Positions 26,039-35,329 of a stretch of DNA of 39,180 nucleotides are shown here, piece by piece. Under the pieces are notes generated by a model that did no database searches, had not been told where the DNA came from, and saw nothing but the letters and a program-made list of their open reading frames with translations. This stretch comes from Muribaculaceae bacterium (GTDB taxonomy: Bacteria > Bacteroidota > Bacteroidia > Bacteroidales > Muribaculaceae). Each line of letters opens with the position of its first letter. Position 1 is the stretch's first letter. Made by a program: the position numbers and the translations under genes. The stretch covers positions 1 through 39,180 of the forward strand of contig JAFLTV010000011.1 of NCBI GenBank assembly GCA_022509105.1. Reading direction: 5' to 3'.

Positions 26039-28132
26039 TTAACGTCTTTGAGCTTTCTTCTGCTGCTCGCGGAGCATGGCCTGCTGTTGTTTCTGCATCT
26101 CTTCAAGGCGCGCCATAAATCCGCTTTTCTTTCTCGGCTTCTTGGCATTTTCAGCCATTTTCTTCTTAACGTCTTCCTCTTTAATCACATAACGGAAAGC
26201 ATAGGTTTGTGCAATTGTTATGAGAAGGGAGAGGAAATAATAGTAAGAAAGACCGGAAGCATAATTATTGAAGAAAATCATGAAGAAGATGGGCATAAGA
26301 TACATCATCCACTTCATTCCCGGCATCTGGTTGCTGCCCGAGCTCTGCATGTTGATTCGCGTATAGACAATATTGGTTATTGTCATCAACAGACAGAATA
26401 AGGAAATATGGTTGCCGAAATAGTTTGTGATCAGAGGGATATTTCCGCTCCATGAAATGATAGCGTCGGGGGCTGCAAGGTCATGGGCCCAAAGGAAACT
26501 TTGGCCGCGCAACTCGATTGCCGACGGGAAGAATGTAAACAGGGCGAAAAGAATCGGCATTTGCAAAAGCATAGGCAAACAACCCGACATGGGACTCGCT
26601 CCCGCTTTGCTATACAGGGCCATCATTTTCTGCTGTCGTGTCAATGCATTTTGCTGACCCGGATATTTTTCGTTGATTTCCTTAACCTGCGGTTGAAGCA
26701 CCCTCATGACAGCCTGACTGCGATAGCTCTTATACGTGAGCGGGAAGAGAACTATCTTGATGAAGATTGTCATGATAAGGATAACGATTCCATAGTTGGA
26801 AATGAAGGAACCGAGGAAATTGAAAATCGGGATTATCACGCCTGTATTAATCCAGCGGAACACCGACCAACCGAGCGGAATAAGGCGAGTGAGCTTCAGG
26901 TCTTCATCGGCCACAGTGTGATTGTCAAGCGAAGAGAGAAGCGGATAGAGGTTGGGGCCTATAAACCATGAGAAATTAGCAGGATTGGGCGAGTGCCAGT
27001 CGTAGTCATTTACAGTGGCTTGAGTATTGAATTTCTTAAGGAAGTAGGGATGATCTTTCAACATCTGCGATTGGAAATCGGCGGTGTTAAAAGGTCGGTC
27101 GGAAATTAAGACTGATGAGAAGAACTGGTTTTTGAAACCGATCCAGCGAATTTTAGCCTGACGGTCTTCGGTGTCGTTTTTGCTTTCTGAAAGATGTTCC
27201 ACAGATCCTCCGGCATATTTGTAATATAAAGCGGAGTTTCTTTCTTCAAACATCTTGCCTTTTTCCTGACGGATAAGTTGCTGACTCCAGTCTATGCCGA
27301 GATTTCTGTTGTTGCTCTCGATATAATAGTCCATGTTTTTCTGCACCACCTTGACTCCGATCACGTAAGAATCTCCACGAGGCAACGTGTATTCGAGGCC
27401 CCAGTAAGCATCTTCTGCTATCGGGAGAGCCATTAGCACAGTTGAATCAGTGATCTCCCGAGGCTCAAAATAGAGGTCGGCAGTGGATATTTCCTGACTG
27501 AGAGGAATGAGGAACTGAAGAGAATTGGTGCCGTTTTCAAATATCACGACTTTCTCTTTCCTCTTTTTAGTTTCATCGGGAGTGTATTCCGTGTCGTATT
27601 TTTTTAGTTCGGCTCGTGTAACGGTGCCGGATTTAGTGCTGAGCTGAAGGGCGATTACTTCGTTTTCAAGCTTGATGATGGAATCTGTGCCGGCCAGGAA
27701 GGGCGCAAACTTACCATAACGCCCCATGGATTCAGAAGCCTGACGCACGATTTCGATAGCTTTTCTTTGTTGTGCTGCCGTCATTTTGGAGAGGTCGGCA
27801 TGTGCAACGTCTTCCCAGTTAAACACCACACTGTCAATGCGAACCGTTCCGGAAACTGTCGTGCCGTTGCTGACGAGATCCACGGCTCCGTTCACATATC
27901 TGCGAGAGCCGGTGGAATCGGAAGAGACAGCCTCACCATTATCCACAATATTTCTCACAAGCCATTTCAACTCCGAGGGAGAAAGGGAGTCGATTGCGTT
28001 GTTATTGACAACAGGTTGCACAGTTTCAGCTTCTTCCGCGGGCAACTCAACCTTTTCTTTCGGTGCGAACCACATGAAACCGAAGAAAACTGCAGCCATT
28101 AACAGAAGGCCTATAACAGTATTTTTATCCAT
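26039..28132 (-). CDS. yidC: Membrane protein insertase YidC/OxaA
   Basis: A 697-residue inner-membrane insertase. An N-terminal anchor (TVIGLLLMAAVFFGFMWFA) is followed by a large periplasmic beta-sandwich domain. The conserved five-helix core follows from about residue 445: NYGIVILIMTIFIKIVLFPLTY, QKMMALYSKAGASPMSGCLPMLLQMPILFALF, then the last helices, and a basic, Q/K-rich C-terminal tail that fits ribosome binding. It inserts inner-membrane proteins, alone or with SecYEG. It is longer than the usual Bacteroidota YidC (about 610-640 residues, from memory); the extra length is in the periplasmic domain (about residues 45-160). It is the first gene of a run with the iron-sulfur gene and thyA. 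Confidence 0.95.
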   Translation of the reverse strand: MDKNTVIGLLLMAAVFFGFMWFAPKEKVELPAEEAETVQPVVNNNAIDSLSPSELKWLVRNIVDNGEAVSSDSTGSRRYVNGAVDLVSNGTTVSGTVRIDSVVFNWEDVAHADLSKMTAAQQRKAIEIVRQASESMGRYGKFAPFLAGTDSIIKLENEVIALQLSTKSGTVTRAELKKYDTEYTPDETKKRKEKVVIFENGTNSLQFLIPLSQEISTADLYFEPREITDSTVLMALPIAEDAYWGLEYTLPRGDSYVIGVKVVQKNMDYYIESNNRNLGIDWSQQLIRQEKGKMFEERNSALYYKYAGGSVEHLSESKNDTEDRQAKIRWIGFKNQFFSSVLISDRPFNTADFQSQMLKDHPYFLKKFNTQATVNDYDWHSPNPANFSWFIGPNLYPLLSSLDNHTVADEDLKLTRLIPLGWSVFRWINTGVIIPIFNFLGSFISNYGIVILIMTIFIKIVLFPLTYKSYRSQAVMRVLQPQVKEINEKYPGQQNALTRQQKMMALYSKAGASPMSGCLPMLLQMPILFALFTFFPSAIELRGQSFLWAHDLAAPDAIISWSGNIPLITNYFGNHISLFCLLMTITNIVYTRINMQSSGSNQMPGMKWMMYLMPIFFMIFFNNYASGLSYYYFLSLLITIAQTYAFRYVIKEEDVKKKMAENAKKPRKKSGFMARLEEMQKQQQAMLREQQKKAQRR

Positions 28133-28209
28133 CGTTGATGTTTAGATGTTAGCTAAGAATATCCAGAGCCCCGTAATCTATAAAAATTGGGGAAGGGACT
28201 CTCAATCTG

Positions 28210-28217
28210 CAAAGTTA
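28210..28217 (-). promoter_or_regulatory. -7 box of the yidC promoter
   Basis: On the minus strand TAACTTTG is an exact TAnnTTTG match, about 78 nt before the yidC ATG. It overlaps a short inverted repeat (AAAGTT/AACTTT at 28211-28227). No good -33 box is seen. Confidence 0.4.
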
Positions 28218-28330
28218 CGTAAACTTTTTGGGTTTTAGGCAGTGGGTTTTATGTTTATATGATTTTGATTCGAGATTTTAAAGGATAGGTGAGTGAGTTT
28301 GGTAAATATCAGAGGCCGGGCATGAAAAAA

Positions 28331-29224
28331 TTAACCCTTCAGTGAATAGACGATGTCTCTGATTTCAGCGGCGAGCTCTTTGGGTGATTTACCTGAATTT
28401 TTGAGATCTTGCCATGAGATGGGAGATCCGAAACGGATATTGAAATGCTTGCCGCGGGCCTTGCACACTTCTGAAGGAAGGAGAATCTGCTCTAAATTGA
28501 ATTTGATGCCCGATTTTTTACGCCATTTTGCGATTTTATAAAATTTAGAAGAGTTCTTGCCGTCGAAATACAGGGGCACTATATCTCTTTTTGTTTCAAT
28601 TGCTTTTGCCACAAAGGATTTCTGCCACTCAAGATCTTTTATTTCGCCTTTATTCCCGAGCCGCGAACATAGGCCTGCAGGAAATTGAAGAATCTGTTTG
28701 TCGGAAGCGAGAGCCTCATTGATTTCCATGGAGGCCTGACGGCCCTGACGTCCGAATTTGTTTATCGGGAGAAAGACATCTTTGAGTGGCTCCACATTCA
28801 TAAGCATGTCGTTGACGAGGAAACGGATATTTTCGTCTCCATATCGTTGGCCGAGAATTGCTATGAGGGTTATGCCGTCGAGGCCTCCCAGAGGATGGTT
28901 GGAGGCAAACATAAAACGCGTGTTATCGGGAAGAAGGTCAAACCCTTTGACATCTACGGAGATGTCAAGATATTTCAAAACTCTCTTCGAAAATTCCGAA
29001 CCTCTATTAGGGAAGGTTATCCTTAAAATTTCGTTAAGTTCATCCTGTCTTATCAGTTTCTCTACGGATGTTATCAGAAACGAAGGGATAAGCTTGAATT
29101 TATTAGCCGGAATTCGGTTTCTAAGGATTTCCCGGATGTTTAAAACCAAAGGCTTATCAGGTGGCCCAACGCTTTGGTCACCCGTATTTTTATCATTTAA
29201 GCTCTTTTCTGACGGTTTATCCAT
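28331..29224 (-). CDS. PlsC-like lysophospholipid/glycerolipid acyltransferase
   Basis: A 297-residue protein with an acyltransferase active site N109-H110-P-L-G-G-L-D116. The spacing is HX5D, the HPxGGxD form seen in hemolysin-like acyltransferases rather than the classic HX4D of PlsC. Further matches are [22 protein letters not shown] [15 protein letters not shown] and [10 protein letters not shown], corresponding to the substrate-binding blocks. It probably acylates a lysolipid or ornithine-type lipid at the inner membrane; the acceptor is unknown. Its ATG overlaps the obg stop codon by 8 nt, making it the last gene of the long minus-strand run. Confidence 0.75.
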   Translation of the reverse strand: MDKPSEKSLNDKNTGDQSVGPPDKPLVLNIREILRNRIPANKFKLIPSFLITSVEKLIRQDELNEILRITFPNRGSEFSKRVLKYLDISVDVKGFDLLPDNTRFMFASNHPLGGLDGITLIAILGQRYGDENIRFLVNDMLMNVEPLKDVFLPINKFGRQGRQASMEINEALASDKQILQFPAGLCSRLGNKGEIKDLEWQKSFVAKAIETKRDIVPLYFDGKNSSKFYKIAKWRKKSGIKFNLEQILLPSEVCKARGKHFNIRFGSPISWQDLKNSGKSPKELAAEIRDIVYSLKG

Positions 29225-30383
29225 TCACTGAGTCTTCTTCGTCCCAGAATTCGTCTTCCCAATCGATTTCTCCATCTTCGGGTTCCAATTCTTCTGAATC
29301 ATCCTGATGGAAAATGAAGTCATCCTCTTCGGGATCGCGGCTCCTGACATTGAGGTCGCGATGGGTGAGAGTGGATTTGGCTTTATTTTCATCAGAATTT
29401 ATTTCGCGCCATAGAAGGTCTTTAAGTTCAGTGAGGCCTTGGCCCGTCACGGCCGATATGAAGACCGTGGGAATTCCTTCCGGAAGTTCCTTTATTATTT
29501 CATTGCGGAGCTCGTCGTCGAGGAGGTCAGATTTGGAGATTGCCAAAACTCTCCCTTTATCGGAAAGTTCCGGATTGAATTCCCTCAATTCATTGAGAAG
29601 AATTTCATAGTCTTTCTTGATGTCGTTGCTATCTGCCGGAACCAGGAAAAGAAGCACGGCATTTCTTTCAATATGACGCAAGAAACGAAGCCCGAGTCCT
29701 TTGCCTTCGCTGGCTCCTTCGATAATTCCGGGAATATCGGCCATGACAAACGATTTGTCGCCCCTATAATCTACGATACCCAGGCTCGGCTCCATAGTGG
29801 TGAAAGGATAATCTCCGATTTTGGGTTTGGCAGCCGACATGGAAGACAGAAGCGTTGATTTTCCGGCATTCGGGAATCCCACAAGACCTACATCGCCAAG
29901 GAGTTTCAGTTCCAATACCACAGATTTCTCAATAGCCGGTTGGCCCGGCTGGGCATAACGGGGAGCTCTGTTTGTGGAAGTGGCGAAATTCCAGTTTCCC
30001 AAACCTCCTTTTCCACCTCTCAAGAGCTTGATTTCTTCACCATCCTGAGTGACTTCGCTAAGGAAGGCTCCGGTTTCGGCATCAAAGACAACAGTGCCTA
30101 CAGGCACTTCGATGATACGGTCTTCCCCATCCTTGCCTGTCGACCGGTTTTTGCCGCCTCGTTCTCCATCTGTGGCAAAGATATGCCTCTGATAGCGAAG
30201 AGGCAGAAGGGTCCACATATTCCGGTTGCCTTTCAGGATAATGTGTCCTCCGCGTCCGCCATTGCCACCGTCGGGACCGCCCTTGGGCAGATATTTCGCT
30301 CTATGGAAGTGTCGGCTTCCCGCTCCCCCTTTGCCAGAACGGCAAAGGATTTTAACGTAGTCTATGAAATTGGAATCAGCCAT
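29217..30383 (-). CDS. obg: Ribosome-associated GTPase Obg (CgtA)
   Basis: A 388-residue GTPase. It has a glycine-rich Obg fold (residues about 1-158, with GGKGGLGN and [13 protein letters not shown]), then a G domain with [11 protein letters not shown] (G1), the DYPFTTMEP switch, [10 protein letters not shown] (G3) and SKSD (G4), and an acidic C-terminal tail rich in E and D. It acts in 50S subunit maturation and stress control and is usually essential. The start was placed at ATG 30383 ([11 protein letters not shown]), the family's usual opening; the open frame runs 23 codons further back through unrelated sequence. It follows the nucleotidyltransferase gene by 41 nt. Confidence 0.95.
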   Translation of the reverse strand: MADSNFIDYVKILCRSGKGGAGSRHFHRAKYLPKGGPDGGNGGRGGHIILKGNRNMWTLLPLRYQRHIFATDGERGGKNRSTGKDGEDRIIEVPVGTVVFDAETGAFLSEVTQDGEEIKLLRGGKGGLGNWNFATSTNRAPRYAQPGQPAIEKSVVLELKLLGDVGLVGFPNAGKSTLLSSMSAAKPKIGDYPFTTMEPSLGIVDYRGDKSFVMADIPGIIEGASEGKGLGLRFLRHIERNAVLLFLVPADSNDIKKDYEILLNELREFNPELSDKGRVLAISKSDLLDDELRNEIIKELPEGIPTVFISAVTGQGLTELKDLLWREINSDENKAKSTLTHRDLNVRSRDPEEDDFIFHQDDSEELEPEDGEIDWEDEFWDEEDSVNG

Positions 30384-30424
30384 ATTTTCAAAACATATCA
30401 AGTGGTGAATAAAAATATCCCTGA

Positions 30425-31501
30425 TTATCGTCTGCGAGACATCAATTCGCATGCCATACGATAATCATCAGGAGAACCGATATCGATCCAGGTGCCTTCA
30501 AGGTGGAAACATCCCACATTTTTGCCGTCCTTAATCAGCGACATGATGAAATCCGGGGCGTCAAGATATTTCCCTTCAGGAATCCTTTTAATCAAGTCGG
30601 TCTTCATTATGTAAACACCACCGTTGGCAAAATAGTTGTATGTGGGCTTCTCTTCAAGCGAAACCACCCTGTCTTTTTTAAGCCGCATGATGGCAAAAGG
30701 CACTGATACGGAATAAGGCACGGCGGCAATTGTGAAGTCGGCTCCGGACTTTATGTGGTTAAGATACAGCGCTTCGAAATCCACAGTGGTCAGGAGATCG
30801 GAGTTCATCACTATTATATTGTCGGTCTTGATTCCCTTTACGTAAGCAAGGCTACCGAGAGTGCCGAGTTTTTTCGGTTCTTCCACACATTCCACTTCGG
30901 CGCTCCCTTCCCAATCTTTGAAATGACTCCGGATCTGGTCGGCGAGATAATTCACCGTGACATATATCTTTTTAACTCCGCAGGTTTCCAGCTCTTCGAT
31001 GTTATAATCAATGATTGGTTTGCCGTCAACAGGCAGCAAAGGTTTGGGAGTCTCATCCGTCAGGGGACGCAGTCTTTCGCCTCGACCTCCGGCCATAAGC
31101 ACCACTTCCACGGGTATATGGGTCTTTACATGCCGTAGGTCAATAAAATCCGATATACGGCCATCTTCCACCACCGGCAGCAGCTCTATATGTCTTTTCC
31201 TCGCTTCTGAAATTTTATTTGAGATATCATCTCCGGGAGCAACATATTTGAAGTTGGGATTCATCACTAAGCTGACCGGGTCGTTGAGTTCACCACCCTC
31301 TATCAAGGATCGCCTGATATCGCCGTCTGTGATAGAACCCTGGATTTCTCCGTCAGGAGTTGCGACAAAAAGTGTCATAGAATCCCCCGAAAGTTCGTTG
31401 AGGCGCTTCATGGCCTGCCGCACAGTTTCGTTGGGGGAAATGGTGTGCAGTCTGATAATTTCTCTTATGCCGTTTGCTGAGTGATCCATAATATTATTCA
31501 T
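30425..31501 (-). CDS. CBS-domain sugar-phosphate nucleotidyltransferase (PtmE/LegF-like)
   Basis: A 358-residue protein. Two CBS domains (about residues 15-70 and 75-125) precede a sugar nucleotidyltransferase domain that starts [14 protein letters not shown], followed by [19 protein letters not shown], the nucleotide-binding loop and pyrophosphorylase lysine. This CBS-plus-transferase layout is that of PtmE/LegF, which make GDP-glucosamine for legionaminic acid-type sugars. None of the other legionaminic acid genes is nearby. It would activate a sugar-1-phosphate with an NTP; the sugar and base are not determined. Its ATG lies 8 nt inside the end of the WYL regulator gene; an internal ATG at 31489 would avoid the overlap. 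Confidence 0.78.
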   Translation of the reverse strand: MNNIMDHSANGIREIIRLHTISPNETVRQAMKRLNELSGDSMTLFVATPDGEIQGSITDGDIRRSLIEGGELNDPVSLVMNPNFKYVAPGDDISNKISEARKRHIELLPVVEDGRISDFIDLRHVKTHIPVEVVLMAGGRGERLRPLTDETPKPLLPVDGKPIIDYNIEELETCGVKKIYVTVNYLADQIRSHFKDWEGSAEVECVEEPKKLGTLGSLAYVKGIKTDNIIVMNSDLLTTVDFEALYLNHIKSGADFTIAAVPYSVSVPFAIMRLKKDRVVSLEEKPTYNYFANGGVYIMKTDLIKRIPEGKYLDAPDFIMSLIKDGKNVGCFHLEGTWIDIGSPDDYRMACELMSRRR

Positions 31502-32387
31502 AAAGAGCCAGGGAATTTTTAAGCTGAGTCACCACCATAGCTTTTAATTCCGGAGGCTCTATCACCTTGACAGCATCACCGAGACCAAGGATTTCATGAG
31601 CCAGCTCATAATTTAGTTTTAATTTATATGTGAAAACAGAGTAATCGTCATGGCTTTCCTCTTCTTGAGAAGGATGAAGGGGAAGGGCCCTGAAATATTT
31701 GGCTTGTGTGGGAGTGGTGTGGAGTTTAACGGTCTTTACATCGGCTTTGGAAGTGGTGACACCGAGAATATTGCCGAAAAGTTGCTCTAAAGTGACGTTA
31801 TCCGGTTTCTTAAAAGATTCTTTCACTATCTGCATTTCCCTAATTCGGTCGAGGGCGTATGTGCGAATCGAGTTTTCCTTCTCCTTGAGGCCGATCATAT
31901 ACCACCGCTGTTTGTAGCGTTTCAGGAAATAAGGATGAAACAGGATTTTTGTTTCGGCACGCGAGCGGGTGAATCCGGCATAAGTGAAAATTATCTTGCA
32001 GGATTCTTTTATCGCTTCAAGCACCATAGGGAGAAACTCGCGTGCAGAGGGCACGTCTTCTATTTCAATTCTCCCCTCTGTTGCCGTGCTATCCTGAAGT
32101 GCGGAACTTAATGCTAAAGAATCGAGCATCCAGTTGGAAAGAGCCACATTTTTGTTATAATTCTGCCGCTCAATATAATACCGGCCTGCTGTGTCGCAAA
32201 GAATCTCGACATGAAATATCTCCTCGATAGCCCTTCTATAATGGTAGAATGTGCGGTCGGGCAGCGGATTTCCTTCTGAAACTTCAGAACGCATCCAGAG
32301 CTCGTTGATTCTCTCCTTCGAGAGGCGGTCATAACGGTTGAGCGTATCTATAATCCAGATATATTTGCGTATTAAGTCTCTTGCCAT
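31494..32387 (-). CDS. WYL-domain transcriptional regulator
   Basis: A 297-residue protein with an N-terminal winged helix (SKERINELWMRSE, then LPDRTFYHYRRAIEEIF) and a central WYL domain (FHPYFLKRYKQRWYMIGL, then RTYALDRI at about residues 167-200), where W and Y line a ligand- or nucleic-acid-binding groove. The C-terminal WCX-like extension follows. WYL regulators often control defence or DNA-damage genes. Its target is unknown. It sits inside a housekeeping run, 31 nt after the glycosyltransferase gene and overlapping the nucleotidyltransferase gene by 8 nt. Confidence 0.82.
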   Translation of the reverse strand: MARDLIRKYIWIIDTLNRYDRLSKERINELWMRSEVSEGNPLPDRTFYHYRRAIEEIFHVEILCDTAGRYYIERQNYNKNVALSNWMLDSLALSSALQDSTATEGRIEIEDVPSAREFLPMVLEAIKESCKIIFTYAGFTRSRAETKILFHPYFLKRYKQRWYMIGLKEKENSIRTYALDRIREMQIVKESFKKPDNVTLEQLFGNILGVTTSKADVKTVKLHTTPTQAKYFRALPLHPSQEEESHDDYSVFTYKLKLNYELAHEILGLGDAVKVIEPPELKAMVVTQLKNSLALYE

Positions 32388-32418
32388 GATGTGTGATTCC
32401 CTCTGCCAAATTGTAAAG

Positions 32419-33708
32419 TTAGCTCATTTCCTTGATAAGCTCTATATATTTTAAGGCTATATTTTCGTAAGAGAACTTGGAGACAACGCTTTCAAACATT
32501 TTTCTTAAGACTTTCTGATATTCTTCCGGCTCATTTAAAATGTCGGCCGCCCGGATAATCCCTTCGGCAAGATTCATAGCCCTCCTTGAAATATCCTCGT
32601 CATATCGGGCCAGATAGCCGGTGGATAGATGGTCAACAATATCAGATTGCCCTCCACGGCTGAATGCAACCGGAATCACTCCATACGCCTGTGCTTCGAC
32701 AAGCGTGCCGGGGAGTGTCTCGTAGGAAGAGGCAGAAACCAGAATTTGAGAAGAAAGATAAGCTTCTTTTACTTTATCCTCACTTCTTAAGACTCCTAAA
32801 TTGACCAACGGAAGAGAAAACCCCTTAAGAGATTCCGGATTTTTCACATCCCCAAAAAGGGCTATCTCCATTCTTGAGGCAAGCTGCGGATGATTTTTGG
32901 AAATCACTGACGATAACTCCCGTAGAGTGTCAAGACCTTTAATCGGATCGTCAAGACGCGCCGCGCCGAAAAGAATCCGTATACGACTGTTCTTGTCAAG
33001 CGGTAATCTTTCTTCAAGCTTATCCGCTTTAAAGGCGTTATGAATAACCTCTACCCTTTGGTCGGAGAGAAGGCTGCTTTCACGGCTTTTGTTTGCCAGC
33101 CAGGAACTGACGGCTACGAAGGTTATCGGGTTTGATATAAAGACATCGCTGTTGAAAAGCTCAGATTTCTTTTTCCTGATTTTGAAAGACAAATCATGCT
33201 TTGCAGCTTTCATTCCCAACAATGGACACTCTCCGCAAACGTTATGATAATGATTGCATGAGCCGGCATGATGACAAATGCCTGTCATACACCACATGTC
33301 ATGCATGGTCCATATCACGGGTTTGTTAAGCTCAAGAATTTTTTTTATTCCATTAAGCGACAACATCCCTTGATTCACCCAGTTGAGAAGGATGGCATCG
33401 GCATTAATCACTAAAGGATGTTTCCATAGAGGAAGCCCTTCTGAGGCCGTGTCAATTTTAAAAAGTGTGGTGCGGTTAAAGCCGTTGGCCACGAATATTT
33501 TGAGTCTTTCGGCCAGAAATGAAGCTTTTATTTTAGAGGGAGAGGCGGCAAGCTCCACATAAGGAGAATCTGAAAGCTTTTCGGCCACAAGCATCCGGGC
33601 GTCGGCACCTTGCTGCCGCAAGGCTTCCATCAGACGCCGGCTCACAATGGCGGCTCCTCCGGTGGAATCACTTTTATTGATTATGACAATTTTCAGCGGC
33701 TTTCCCAA
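32419..33708 (-). CDS. Family 4 glycosyltransferase
   Basis: A 429-residue GT-B fold enzyme. The N-terminal half opens with KIVIINKSDSTGGAA and has the cysteine-rich segment MHDMWCMTGICHH, then NHYHNVCGECPLLG, typical of WcaC/WbaZ-like enzymes. The C-terminal half has the nucleotide-sugar binding EX7E region around SSYETLPGTLVEAQAYG. It probably adds a sugar to a surface polysaccharide. The start is taken as TTG 33708, 1 nt after the folA stop, as no ATG is available upstream of KIVII; this start is uncertain. Confidence 0.82.
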   Translation of the reverse strand: MGKPLKIVIINKSDSTGGAAIVSRRLMEALRQQGADARMLVAEKLSDSPYVELAASPSKIKASFLAERLKIFVANGFNRTTLFKIDTASEGLPLWKHPLVINADAILLNWVNQGMLSLNGIKKILELNKPVIWTMHDMWCMTGICHHAGSCNHYHNVCGECPLLGMKAAKHDLSFKIRKKKSELFNSDVFISNPITFVAVSSWLANKSRESSLLSDQRVEVIHNAFKADKLEERLPLDKNSRIRILFGAARLDDPIKGLDTLRELSSVISKNHPQLASRMEIALFGDVKNPESLKGFSLPLVNLGVLRSEDKVKEAYLSSQILVSASSYETLPGTLVEAQAYGVIPVAFSRGGQSDIVDHLSTGYLARYDEDISRRAMNLAEGIIRAADILNEPEEYQKVLRKMFESVVSKFSYENIALKYIELIKEMS

Positions 33709-33709
33709 A

Positions 33710-34204
33710 TCAAGATTTCTTTCTGAAGTTTATATAACGGAAAGTGATTCCATCAGGATTTGATTCATCAGCCTCGCGGTTTTCTTCAATCCAGTCATTC
33801 TCCAGATCAAGAGTCAGCCGGGCATCGGCATCGGGACATGAATCGTCTACAAGAGTTAGAAAAAGCCTGGTGGTGAAAGGGAGGAATGCATTATAGATTT
33901 CAGCACCGCCGATGATAAAAGGTTCTTGGGTTTCAGTGATTTTAAGAGCCTTGTCGATAGAATCGACCACTTCGGCCCCCGGAGATTCAAAATCTTTCTG
34001 TCGGGTCAGTATAATGTTTCTGCGTCCGGGAAGAGGACGTTTGGGCAGCGATTCCCATGTTTTTCTGCCCATTATCACAGGATGGCCCAGAGTGAGATCC
34101 TTGAATCTCTTAAGGTCGCCGGGAATCTTCCAGATAAGATTCCCGTTGATGCCGATTGCGCCATCCTTGCCCATGGCCAAAATCATATTAATATCTTTTC
34201 CCAT
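33710..34204 (-). CDS. folA: Dihydrofolate reductase
   Basis: A 164-residue enzyme that reduces dihydrofolate to tetrahydrofolate with NADPH. Conserved blocks: NMILAMGKDGAIGINGNLIW at the start, the catalytic acid region IPGDLKRFKDLTLGHPVIMGRKTWESL, LPGRRNIILTR, and IIGGAEIYNAFLP. Length is normal. It supplies tetrahydrofolate for the ThyA reaction. It lies 10 nt after the DAHP synthase/chorismate mutase gene, so it may be transcribed from the attenuated pheA promoter. Confidence 0.97.
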   Translation of the reverse strand: MGKDINMILAMGKDGAIGINGNLIWKIPGDLKRFKDLTLGHPVIMGRKTWESLPKRPLPGRRNIILTRQKDFESPGAEVVDSIDKALKITETQEPFIIGGAEIYNAFLPFTTRLFLTLVDDSCPDADARLTLDLENDWIEENREADESNPDGITFRYINFRKKS

Positions 34205-34214
34205 TGATATCCTG

Positions 34215-35288
34215 TTAATTGCTCTTGTTTACGATTTCCAATTGTTTGTTTACAGATTCCTCGTGGATGGCAGCAAGGATAGCTCGGATAAAATCTTCCG
34301 ACATGCCGAGGCTTTCTCCGATTTTAACCCGTTGCTCCATAAGGTTGTTATATCTGTCAGCCTGAATAACAGGCATGGAATGTTCTTTTTTAAACCGGCC
34401 TATCTCTTCAGAAATTCTCATTCTCTTGGCCAGAAGATCAAGGAGCTCATCGTCAATTCTGTCTATCTGCTGGCGTAACAGGGCGAGGTTTTCCGTTGTT
34501 GTAGATTTATCGCGAAGCACAAGGGTATTGACGATAAGATTGAGGCTGTCGGGAGTGACTTGCTGGTTTTTATCGCTCCAGGCAGCATCGGGATTGCAAT
34601 GGCTTTCCACGATAAGACCTGCGAAATTCATGTCTAAAGCCTGTTGAGACACGGAAGCTACCAGTTCACGTTTTCCGGAAATATGGCTCGGGTCGCAGAA
34701 GATCGGTAGATTGGGATAGCGGCGTTGCAGTTCGATAGGTATTTTCCATTCCGGCATGTTTCTGTAGATATGTTTGCCGTATGTGCTGAACCCCCTGTGA
34801 ATAGCTCCAAGACGATGAATCCCGGCATTGTAAAGACGTTTCAAAGCGCCAATCCATAATTCAAGGTCCGGATTAACAGGATTTTTTACGAGCACGGGGA
34901 CATCCTTATTCCAGGCAGTGATTGTGTCTGCAATCTCCTGCATGGCGAAGGGGTTGGCTGAAGTGCGGGCCCCTATCCAGAGAATATCCACTCCCGATTC
35001 GAGAGCCTGCTCCACATGCTTCCGGTTTGCAACTTCCGTTGCGGTCAACATTCCGGTTTCCTCCTTCACCTTTTTAAGCCATGGCAGACCGATTAACCCT
35101 ACGCCTTCAAAGCCTCCCGGAGAAGTTCGGGGCTTCCAGATTCCGGCACGAAAAATCTTAATGCCGTTTTCAGCTAATTCACGAGCCGTCTTCAACACCT
35201 GTTCTTCCGATTCGGCGCTGCAGGGGCCCGCTATTATGACAGGGCGGGACAAATTCAAAGATGGGAACAAGGGTTTCAGGTCTTGCAT
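34215..35288 (-). CDS. Bifunctional DAHP synthase/chorismate mutase
   Basis: A 357-residue fusion. Residues 1-255 are a type I-beta DAHP synthase (AGPCSAESEEQ, RAGIWKPRTSPGGFEGVG, then FCDPSHISGKREL), which joins phosphoenolpyruvate and erythrose-4-phosphate in the first step of the shikimate pathway. Residues about 265-345 are an AroQ-type chorismate mutase (LRQQIDRIDDELLDLLAKRM, then EEIGRFKKEH). The order is catalytic DAHPS then mutase, the usual Bacteroidota form; the mutase may also mediate feedback. It is the third gene behind the Phe/Tyr attenuator, so its product is committed to Phe and Tyr. Confidence 0.95.
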   Translation of the reverse strand: MQDLKPLFPSLNLSRPVIIAGPCSAESEEQVLKTARELAENGIKIFRAGIWKPRTSPGGFEGVGLIGLPWLKKVKEETGMLTATEVANRKHVEQALESGVDILWIGARTSANPFAMQEIADTITAWNKDVPVLVKNPVNPDLELWIGALKRLYNAGIHRLGAIHRGFSTYGKHIYRNMPEWKIPIELQRRYPNLPIFCDPSHISGKRELVASVSQQALDMNFAGLIVESHCNPDAAWSDKNQQVTPDSLNLIVNTLVLRDKSTTTENLALLRQQIDRIDDELLDLLAKRMRISEEIGRFKKEHSMPVIQADRYNNLMEQRVKIGESLGMSEDFIRAILAAIHEESVNKQLEIVNKSN

Positions 35289-35329
35289 AATACTTTATTT
35301 GATGTTTTTAATGTTTATTGCAATGTTAT

